From: Cervus elaphus
Lineage: Eukaryota > Chordata > Mammalia > Artiodactyla > Cervidae
Length of the DNA stretch: 64,000 nucleotides
Assembly (NCBI RefSeq): GCF_910594005.1
Contig: NC_057824.1
Location: 26,935,314-26,999,313, forward strand
Direction: 5' to 3'
This document shows, piece by piece, positions 55,724-64,000 of this stretch (position 1 is the stretch's first letter; the number at the start of each line of letters is the position of its first letter). The position numbers were made by a program, and so were the translations under genes. The notes below the pieces were generated by a model. It was not told where the DNA came from and did not search any database. It worked only from the letters and a program-made list of their open reading frames with translations.

Positions 55724-56639
55724 TTTAAATATAGCTCTGAGAGTTAGCTGTCTCTTGGTGAGATATGTTTATCTGAGCAACAAGCAGACATCTAAGCTCT
55801 ATCTGCATGACTTCTTAAAGAATCAAACAGGAATTAGAGAACTGCATTAAATTTGGGTCAAATGCTTTACATATGGCAATTGGCCACAGAGCATCAGTCC
55901 TTTGGAAAGAACGAGACAAAGATCCCAGGGAGGTTCCGCTTGGGAAAACACCAGCATCTCTAGCCCACCCCAGCGCCATGTTGGAGACTGCAGTGTGAAT
56001 CATGGCTAAACAGGCTGCCTCAGGGGAGAAGCCAAGATTCTGTCCTGAACTTTCAAAGCAGCTCTTCATCTTGTACGTATGTCAGCTGTTCATTTTGCAA
56101 ATACAACTGGGCAGGAACAGTTCCAGATCTTTGACTCCATTAAGCAGTGACTTAGATATGATGATTAAATCTCTAAAGACAAAGATACAGGGGGAAAGCT
56201 ATATCAAGATCAGGCTGGTTTATTTTTAAGCCATGGAATTTTATTAGGCTTTACATTAAATCAATAAAGAAAGTCTGGACCAAAGTTCAGAGACCTTTGG
56301 ATGTAGTCATAATGGATTCCTTGGAAACCTATGAAATAAGCTCTGAAATTGACTTGGGATTTCTGCCATTTTCAGATGAAATGACAAGAGTTTCAGCCAA
56401 GGTCTCTAGCCATAAAGAACTGATTGAATATCCATTACTGATTAGACTCCACAGTGTCATACAGGGAATAAAACAAAATATGGTTCCCTCTCTGAATGTG
56501 GATATTTCCAGGTCCTCTGAATGGTTTTTTGGATTATGTCTCTCATAAGACATGAAATCCCATGTATTAGTTTTAGTTACTTACCTTCTACTCTGTTCCA
56601 AGTACTTGAAGTGGCTTAGAGACATATACACAGTACAGT
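55724..56639. other. Repeat-poor unique DNA
   Basis: No repeat recognised. Plus-strand open frames at 56002-56229 and 56297-56548 have no recognisable domain and no supported splice sites. Confidence 0.45.
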
Positions 56640-56850
56640 TATATAGGAATATTTAGTGAAAAAATCAAGGTCAATAGACTATGGTACAATACAATACTCT
56701 ATAGCCATTAAAAATGATGATGCAGCTCTCTGTGTTTCAGTATACAATACTCTGTAAATTTCATCACTAAAAGAAGAGAACAAGGTACAGAAGAGTAAGC
56801 ACAACATGCTGTAAACTGATTTACAGAAAGTAAGAGAAAATGCATAAGAC

Positions 56851-57230
56851 ATAGAAAACAACCTATGGTTACCAAAGGGGGAAGGGTGGGTGGGGGGATC
56901 AACTAGGCATGGGGATTACTAGATACACACTGTATATGGGGGTTTCCCTGTGGCTCAGACGGTAAAGAATCTGCTTTCCATGCAGGAGACCCACGTTCGA
57001 TCCCTAGGTCGGGAAGATCCCCTGGAGAAGGGAATGGCTACCCACTGCAGTATTCTCGCCTGGAGAATCCCATGGGCAGAAGAGCCTGGCAGGCTGCAGT
57101 CCATAGGGTCTCAAAGAGTTGGACACAACTGAAGTAACTTAGTACACACACATACATACACGTAATGGAATCACTTTGCTGGACCCCAGAAACTAATACA
57201 GCATTGTAAATCAACTATACTTTAATAACT
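56851..57230 (+). repeat. Artiodactyl L1 3' end split by Bov-tA
   Basis: aaaacaacctatggttacca and gggattactagatacacact on the left; cagaaactaatacagcattg and taaatcaactatactttaat on the right. Confidence 0.8.
56940..57162 (+). repeat. Bov-tA SINE nested in L1
   Basis: ggtttccctgtggctcagac; tRNA-like part with cacgttcgatccctaggtcg; end ggacacaactgaagtaactt followed by cacacacatacatacac. Confidence 0.92.
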
Positions 57231-57309
57231 AAAAGTACATGGAGACTGCTTGTGAAAGCATATACAAGAAATTCATAACAGCTGCCTCTGGGGAAGAGAA
57301 TTGGAGACA

Positions 57310-57785
57310 TTTTTAAAAGGAATGAAATAGTGCCATTTGCAGAGACATGGATAGACCTAGAGACTGTCATACAGAATGAAGGAAATCAGAAAGAGAAAAA
57401 CAAATACCACATAATGCCACTTGTATATGGAATCTAGAAAAATGGTATGGATGAACTTCTTTGCAACACAGAAATAGGGTTACAGATGCAGAAAACTAAC
57501 TTATGGACACCAAAAGGGGGAAGGTGGGTGGTGGGATGAAAGACTGGGATTAACATCTATACACTATTGATATTATGTTTAAAATAGATAGATCGAATGA
57601 GAACCTACTGTAGAGCACAGAGAACTCTACGCAGAGCTCTGTGGTGACCTAAAGGGGAAGGAAATCTAAAAAAGGGGGGACATATGTATACATATAACTG
57701 ATTCACTTTGCTGTAAAGTAGAAACTAATGGAACTTTTTAAAACAACTATATTCCAATAAAATTTTTAAACAATGAAAGTAAATA
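57310..57785 (+). repeat. Artiodactyl L1 3' end
   Basis: gagacatggatagacctaga, tatatggaatctagaaaaat, aacttatggacaccaaaagg, actgattcactttgctgtaa and attccaataaaatttttaaa. Confidence 0.88.
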
Positions 57786-58245
57786 AAGTACTTGGGGTGG
57801 ACACTTTTGATGCCCCACGCAGACCTGTTTTCACAGGCCATGTCCCATGCTGCTAGGAATGCTGATTGATGATGACTCACATTTGATCCCTTCTGGTTCC
57901 CTGACCTCAAGAAGGGATCAATTCTGATACAGCGCTTGCTCCAGAGCTTTCCTTGAGATTAGGCTGAAGCTAGACTCCACCTGGGACCCACCTTTGATAA
58001 ACTCTTTTCCCTACCCTTTTATTCTCTTTGTCCTGAGAGCACTCTTTGAATGAGTCACTTGCACAAGAATCTCTGAAATGGCTTTATTTCTGGGGAATTT
58101 AGTCAAAGACAGTATGATAGAAAGAAAAGCCAGGTTGTACAAAATACCAAGAATATAAATTCATGCACATATTGTGTTCACATCATAGGCAACAATGATT
58201 TTTTTCTTTGAAAATAGATATGTCCCACTCTTAAAAACCCTTCAT
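57786..58245. other. No recognisable feature
   Basis: Unique DNA. Confidence 0.45.
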
Positions 58246-58467
58246 GGGACTTTCCTGGTCCAGTGGTGAAGAATCTGCCTTTCAATGGAGAGGACATGGG
58301 TTCAGTCCCGGGCCAGGGACCTAAGATCCCACATGCCTCAGGGCAACCAAGCCCAAGAGCCACAACTACTGAGCCTGAGGGTGGCAACTAGAGAGAAGCC
58401 TTAAGCTGCAGGAAGATCCCTTGTGCTGCAACTAAGACCTAAGACAGCCAAATAAATAAATAGATGT
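58246..58467 (+). repeat. CHR-type SINE
   Basis: gggactttcctggtccagtg; gccacaactactgagcctga; aagacagccaaataaataaa. Confidence 0.9.
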
Positions 58468-58489
58468 TTTTAATGTTAAAAAATGAAAT

Positions 58490-59355
58490 GTAAGGTGTTA
58501 AGGTTAACTATTAAAAAAAAAAAGCCTTTCATGATTTTCCTTTGTTCTCCAGATAGACTGAATTCCCTAGAAAGTCTGATAAGAAACCCTGCACATCCTG
58601 GCCTCTGCACACCCCATCAACCTCAACTTCACACGGTGCTCCTTGTTCTTTCCACACCAGCCACACCAGCCTAATTTTGAGTTTCTTCTCCTCCCCACAC
58701 TCCCTTCTGCTATAGGACATCTGCTCATGCTTTTCCCTGGAATGTTCTTCCCCACTTTCGTTGCCCAGTTGGGTTCTACTCCTTCTTCTGACATCCCCTC
58801 CAACATTACTTTGACCAGAACAAATACTCCTATACCAAGTTCTCAAAATTCCACAGGTTTATTTTCCTTTTTAAAAAATGTATTGTTTGGGCTGTGAGGG
58901 TCTTCATGCTGCATGTGGGCTTGCAGCAAGCAGGGGCTCCTCTTCCTTGAGGGGCACGGGCTTCTCGTTGAGGGGGCTTCTCTTGCTACACAGCATGAGT
59001 TCTAGGCTTCAGCAGTTGCAGTTCGAGGTCTCCAGGGCACAGGTTCAGTGGTCCTGGTGCGCAAGCATAGTTGCCCCGCGACATGTGGGATCTTCCCTAA
59101 TCAGGGATTGAACTCATGTAACCTGCATAGGCAGATGGATTCTTTACCACTGGACCACAGACTTATTTTCTATAGTACATCTGAAAATTGCAATTGTGAG
59201 GCTTATTTGTATGATTCTTTCATTAACCATTGCCTAAATATTAGAAGCCCCTGTAGGAGCCAACTGTGCTTGATTTCACTCATTCCCCTCTATCTAGGGC
59301 CTGCGACAGTGTTTCCCACATTGCAAGTGCTTGAAAAATGTGTGCTGAATAAATA
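58490..59355 (+). repeat. L2 LINE 3' end split by CHR
   Basis: 58490-58870 (catgcttttccctggaatgt; ctactccttcttctgacatc) and 59161-59355 (cattgcaagtgcttgaaaaa; tgtgctgaataaatag) are L2 3' sequence. Confidence 0.7.
58872..59160 (-). repeat. CHR-type SINE nested in L2
   Basis: gggctgtgagggtcttcatg, ctccagggcacaggttcagt, cgcgacatgtgggatcttcc, tctttaccactggaccacag; reverse CHR with a GC-rich body. Confidence 0.85.
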
Positions 59356-60159
59356 GATTTTGGTTAAAAAGAACCTAACCAGCTGGAATTCAATGCTAAA
59401 TTTCACTCTGGCCTGCTTAAAATCCAAACAAAAAAGGTAAAACAAACAGTTCTTTAATTTTCAGTATCTATAGACAAAATAAAGCACATCAATTATTCAT
59501 GATACAGTCCATCTCTGGTACTGAAACCAGAGAAAATGTTTCACACTATGTGCTCATTGAACGATGATTTTCATGGAAACATCTTCAAAATTATCCCACA
59601 ATTGATGAAATAATGCATTTAAGCTGGTTGTTTTCTTCATTCACTCAGAACATATTTATTAAGCATCTATTATGTCCCAGGCACTGTATTATACTCTGGG
59701 GAGTAGAAACAATGGTAAATAAAAGAGATAAAAAATCCTGCTTTCATGAAGCTTAGCTTCTCATGAGAGATTCAGACAAAATTTCACAAAACACAGGAAT
59801 AAATGCAAGTACTATGAAGCAGTCATAAAATAAATGCAAGTGCTGTGAAACAGTCATAAATACAATGATAGATGATTTAACCTACACCAGGGGGTTGACT
59901 GACTAGATCGGAAGGTTGAAATGGCTTGCTCTGGGCAAAGAGAGGAAGGTGTTCCCAGAAGATACAACCAATGAAACTGCCCCATGGAATAAAGTTGTTT
60001 TGGTAAGTTAGAACCACTGTGGCTAAAAGGAGAATGCAGAAGGAGGTAGTCTAGTGGAAGAAGAGGCTGAGGAGATAGACAAGAGTCAAACAATGGACCA
60101 ATTTCCCTTAAGATCAATGAGGAGATACTGAAGAACTTTTAGCAAGTGGATGAGACAAT

Positions 60160-60987
60160 GCAGAGTACATCATGAGAAATGCTGGGCTGGATCAAGATTT
60201 CCAGGAGAAATATCAATAACCTCAAATATGCAGATGACACCATCCTTATGGCAGAAAGTGAAGAACTAAAGAGCCTCTTGATAAAAGTGAAAGAGGAGAG
60301 TGAAAAAGTTGGCTTAAAACTCAACATTCAAAAAACTAAGATTATGGCATCCAGTCCCATCACTTCATGACAAATAGATGGGGAAACAATGGAAACAGTG
60401 ACAGACTTTATTTTTTTGGACTCCAAAATCCCTGCAGATGGTGACTGCAGCCTTAAAGATGCTTGCTCCTTGGAAAAAAAGCTATCACCAACCTAGACAG
60501 CATATTAAAAAGCAGAGACATTACTTTGCCAACAAAGTCTGTCTGGTCAAAGCTATGGTTTTTCCAGTAATCATGTATGAGAGTTGTACTATAAAGAAAG
60601 CTGAGCCCTGAAGAATTGATGCTTTTGAACTGCAGTTTTGGAGAAGATTCTTGAGAGACCCTTGGACTGCAAGGAGATCAAACCAGTCAATCCTAAAGGA
60701 AATCAGTCCTGAATATTAATTGGAAAGACTGATGTTGAAGCTGAAACTCCAATACTTTGGCCATGTGATGTGAAGAACTGACTCCTTGGAAAAGACCCTG
60801 ATGCTGGGAAAGATTGAAAGCAGGAGAAGAAGAGGACAACAGAGGATGAGATGGCTGGATGGCATCACCAACTTGATGGACATGAGTTTGAGCAAGCTCT
60901 GGGAGTTGGTGATGGACAGGGAAGCCTGTTGTGCTGCAGTCCATGGGGTCGCAAAGAGTCGGATATTACTGAGCGACTGAACTGAAC
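60160..60987 (+). mobile_element. 5'-truncated BovB nested in L2
   Basis: gcagagtacatcatgagaaa in the RT palm through the C-terminus to actgagcgactgaactgaac. Flanked by tgagacaat at 60151-60159 and 60988-60996. Internal small deletions. Confidence 0.92.
60179..60370 (+). pseudogene. BovB reverse transcriptase scrap with intact YADD
   Basis: 63 codons including NNLKYADDTILMAE; stops at a TGA after SSPITS. The C-terminal Arg-rich piece is at 60786-60980 in another frame. Confidence 0.8.
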
Positions 60988-61059
60988 TGAGACAATCAGA
61001 ATTTTGTTTTGAAAAAATCACTTGGCATCTAAGGGAGAAGAAATTATATGCAACCCACT

Positions 61060-61264
61060 ATGTGGCGCAGTGGTAAAGAATCCGTCTGCCAGTGCAGGAA
61101 AAACCAGTTCCATCCCTGGGTGAGGAAGATTTGCTGGAGAAGGAAATGACAACCCACTCTAGTATTTTTGTCTGGGAAATCCCATGGATAGAAGAGCCTG
61201 GTGGGCTACAGTCCTTGGGGCGCAAAAGAGTCAGACATGACTTAGCGACTAAACAGCAACAACA
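61060..61264 (+). repeat. Bov-tA SINE
   Basis: Head degenerate (tgtggcgcagtggtaaagaa); end gtcagacatgacttagcgac followed by aaacagcaacaacag. Confidence 0.88.
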
Positions 61265-61420
61265 GAAAATATGGGAAGATCAATGGGATGGAAGTTACGG
61301 TTAAGTATTGTAATAACCCAGATGATTAATAAAGGCATTTCCCCCTATAGTATTGACAGGAGTATGGAAGGAAGGAAACATATTAATATTTGATGAAGTT
61401 AGATATCATAGAACCAAAAC

Positions 61421-61862
61421 AATCTTCCACAAAGGCAAAAGAATGTGTACCAGGCACACATTTCTCTGATAAATTGGATTCAATAAATTTTAGAGAATCT
61501 AAAAACTGGGTTGGTAATACTTTTAAAAAGTGTCTCTTCCAAAAAAAAAAAAAAAGTGCCTCATGATTGAGGAGGTCTAGGGTTCAATTTTAAACTATCC
61601 ACCAAGAACTGAGGTATTGACATCCAAAGAGTCAATGGTGATATAGAGAGGTTCTCACTGTACTGAAAATAAATGATGAAAGTCCTCCTACAAAAGTCAA
61701 AGACCTTGCTGTATATATTGCTTTTATTTATATAAAGTTAGGGCTGTATATACAGAAGTAACTATATATTAGGTATTCCAAAATATAAAGATAGATCTCT
61801 GCTATTTTTTTTTTTTTGTATCTTTGTAAATTGCTCAGATTAAAAGAACATCTTAAGGTGTT
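61421..61862. other. Unique DNA with A and T runs
   Basis: A16 at about 61541-61556 and T15 near 61805-61817; no repeat family or gene recognised. Confidence 0.45.
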
Positions 61863-61948
61863 GTTCAGTTCAGTTCTGTCGCTCTTTTGTGTTTGACTCT
61901 TTGAGACTCCATGGACTGCAGCATGCCAGGCTACCCTGTCTATCACCA
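61863..61948 (-). repeat. BovB tail fragment
   Basis: gttcagttcagttctgtcgc to accctgtctatcacc, only 86 bp. Perfect 8-bp duplication aaggtgtt at 61855-61862 and 61949-61956. An extremely 5'-truncated insertion. Confidence 0.85.
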
Positions 61949-62289
61949 AAGGTGTTACAGAGACATACAAGTCAGGTAGAATCATTGACATTCACTGGCA
62001 AAGTGACCTTTTCATCTAAGTCTATTCCTTGCACCATATTATCCAAACTAGTATAATTCCTGTTCAGGTGTGCCTCACTTTACATGAGCAGGAATTTTTA
62101 AAGCTAGCTTTAAAAAAAAAAAAAGAAAAACAAAACAAGGAACATGGCATGTAAAATATTAGTCTTATCAGTTGTAAAATCAAGAGTTTAGAAGAGCAAG
62201 TTCATAGATTCAATTCCTGTGTGGGCCAATTAGCACCAATTCAGAAGATACGATTTTCAGCTTGAAGGAATTTCAGAGGTAATTTTGTA

Positions 62290-62420
62290 CAAACATAAAA
62301 TTTTACAGATGAGAAAACTGAGACCCAAGGGGATAAATTCTCCAAATTCATCAAGCAGTCCAGTGACAGAGCTGCTTTTAAAACCCAGCAAAACCAGGCC
62401 ACTTGCCCCCCAAACCCTTC
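62290..62420 (-). repeat. MIR SINE fragment
   Basis: attttacagatgagaaaact followed by gagacccaaggggataaatt and gtgacagagctgcttttaaa. Confidence 0.7.
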
Positions 62421-64000
62421 AAAATAATCACATAACTTTGCTCTTACATGAATACAAATTAGTCCTCTTATGCTGAGTAGCCAACTGATAAATGTGCTTA
62501 ATGTTTATGGTTTATTTGAAAATACAGATATTCAGACTAAGTTTAAGAAAAGGAGGATTTTTACTATAGTAGTAGGTGAGTAATATATTCAAACAAAGGG
62601 AGGAGAAATTGATCTCAGGGAAATGCTACAACTAGGGCAACCCAAGAGCGCTCAGTAGTAGAGGTCCCGGAATTGGTTCCCTAGAAATTACCCCTGGACT
62701 TTTCGATTTCTGGATCTCAGACCAAAACTAAAATTTTAGCAGAGAATGGTGCTTCCAACTGTAATGGTCCAGTTTGTATCAGACCAGAAGTTCTATAACG
62801 AATAACTTTAAATGCGGGAAATTTTTTAAAAGATGTTCAAAGTCACTGAAAATCCTCCAAGGTGACCAGGATGTGAGGAAAGCCTGGTATTCTGTACAAA
62901 GTTTCCCCTTGAAACCTTTGCCAATTTGGAAACAAAGGTGAGAAGCTAGGCAGAAGGTGGTGACTAAAGTGTTAAAAAGAATGAGCAACTCCTTCAGAAG
63001 TCTCAGGGGGTTGGGTAAAAGTAAGATCCATGGCTACCAAAGTACACATAACTTGAGGGGCCAAAGTCATGGAGAAGATGGAAGTAAGCTTTACATTTAG
63101 CTTCTGCATTTCCCTTTTAGGAACATATAGATTTGTAACCAGGGACTGAGAGGCCGAGAAGCCAAAGAGAAAATATAAACTAAAACCCCAAAAAGCAAAG
63201 CAGAGTTTACAGTAGTTTCACAATGATGGTGAGACAAAAATTGGAGTTCAGGACTAGCCAAAAATAAGAGGTTTTGGTAAACACCACAAGGTTGTGATTT
63301 GGGGTCCTTAAGTGTTCTGTCCTAAAGTTAAGGGCAGAATGAATATATACCATCCCTTATAAACACTAATTCAGTTTTGTATTAGATAGATTGCATATTA
63401 GATAAAGTCATCTGCCTCTACATTAACTGTCTTCCAAAATCAAAAGCATGTCTTTTCTGGAAGATGAACATCATCATCCATAGCTTCTATACTGTTTCAT
63501 TCATTCATCTGGCATTTAATAAAAAGTTATCTGGCACATCAAGAGATGAGACAAAGTGAAAAACAGCCTTTTAGATAATCAGAGACTTTAAAATGATTTT
63601 AATATACTCGAGAAAATAGCAAAATGGAGGATTTAACCAGAGAACTGTAATCTACATAAATCAAACGCAAGTGCTAGAGCTGAAAAAATACAGAAAATGA
63701 AAGTTTTTGATATGTCAATAGATACTCTAACATTAGATTAGACACAACAGAGAATCAGTCTATCTAAAGATACATCAGTGGAACACCCTAAGAATGGAGC
63801 ACAGAGACAGAGAAAATGATGGGAAATTCATTTTTTAAAAAACACAAAAGATAGAAGATACTTCTTGATATGCTCTAATATTTATGTAATTGGATGCCCA
63901 ATAGGGGAGGTGAGAGAGACTGCTTGGAGGTGGGAGAATGGGAGAAGTAACTTTTGAAAACAATTTTCCAAAAATGCTTAAAACGTCAAAACACAGTTTC
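62421..64000. other. No gene or repeat recognised
   Basis: About 1.6 kb of unique AT-rich DNA to the end of the window. Only short open frames on either strand. Confidence 0.45.

Larger units (their letters stand above)
56640..57305 (+). repeat. Old L1M split by a younger L1
   Basis: 56640-56850 (ctctatagccattaaaaatg; gatgcagctctctgtgtttc) and 57231-57305 (cataacagctgcctctgggg) are L1M. The L1 3' end between them is itself cut by a Bov-tA. Confidence 0.6.
59640..61420 (-). repeat. L2 LINE in reverse, split by BovB and Bov-tA
   Basis: atttattaagcatctattat, cccaggcactgtattatact, cctgctttcatgaagcttag, then (after BovB) ttttgttttgaaaaaatcac and (after Bov-tA) caatgggatggaagttacgg follow the reversed L2 3' region. 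Confidence 0.65.

Noticed and set aside
30..61264. tRNA-like A- and B-box sequences in many places
   Set aside because: They are the heads of Bov-tA and CHR SINEs and lack a tRNA cloverleaf with an acceptor stem.
62636..62696. tRNA-like wording (gcgctcagtagtagag and ggttccc)
   Set aside because: No pairing acceptor or anticodon stem can be drawn; taken as chance resemblance.
1..64000. CRISPR arrays, operons, bacterial promoters or terminators
   Set aside because: The repeats are dispersed eukaryotic retroposons; no regularly spaced short repeats or prokaryotic gene organisation is present.

Overview
The window is nuclear DNA from a ruminant, most likely a pecoran and probably a bovid. The evidence is the dense mixture of ruminant-specific retroposons: Bov-tA SINEs (tRNA-like head plus Bov-A body), Bov-A2 dimers with AGC/GCT tails, BovB (RTE-clade) LINEs ending in the tail repeat ctgaactgaactga, CHR-type tRNA SINEs shared by cetaceans, hippos and ruminants, and artiodactyl L1 3' ends. 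Beneath them lies the older mammalian layer: MIR, L2, L1M, MER5/Charlie and Tigger relics and LTR remnants. Family names are from memory of these families; no library search was run. I cannot tell cattle from sheep, goat, buffalo or deer.

I find no intact host protein-coding gene, no functional tRNA, rRNA or other RNA gene, no CpG island and no CRISPR. The window reads as intergenic or deep intronic sequence. Almost every long open frame lies in a transposon: the best ones are fragments of BovB reverse transcriptase, all broken.

Layout. 1-9.2 kb: Bov-tA and CHR SINEs nested in MIR, L2 and an L1M 3' end. 9.25-14.1 kb: a BovB lacking its 3' tail, a Tigger-like element with matching terminal repeats, and an L1 split by a second BovB. 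14-26.5 kb: SINEs, a BovB with a 5' inversion (19.1-20.1 kb), a BovB carrying a Bov-A monomer (20.9-22.3 kb) and a polypurine tract (25.1-25.3 kb). 26.6-33.5 kb: old L1 sequence split by a 2.2-kb BovB and followed by another. 34-44.5 kb: a chimeric SINE, an LTR-like block, and an L2 cut by an LTR, an L1 and a MaLR-like LTR. 44.5-50.4 kb: the least repetitive part, with an unidentified exon-like open frame on the minus strand near 48.5-48.8 kb. 50.4-64 kb: L1, the least decayed BovB (51.2-52.4 kb), L2 scaffolds with nested SINEs, and a quiet 1.6-kb end.

What links the elements is a history of insertion: L2, MIR and L1M are the oldest hosts; CHR, LTRs and artiodactyl L1 cut them; BovB, Bov-tA and Bov-A2 are the most recent. 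Many insertions still show target-site duplications, so the relative order can be read directly. The most useful items for a second look are the inverted BovB, the least decayed BovB frame, the 41-bp near-palindrome in a CHR SINE, the repeated tandem-head form of Bov-tA, and the repeat-poor 44.5-50.4 kb region.
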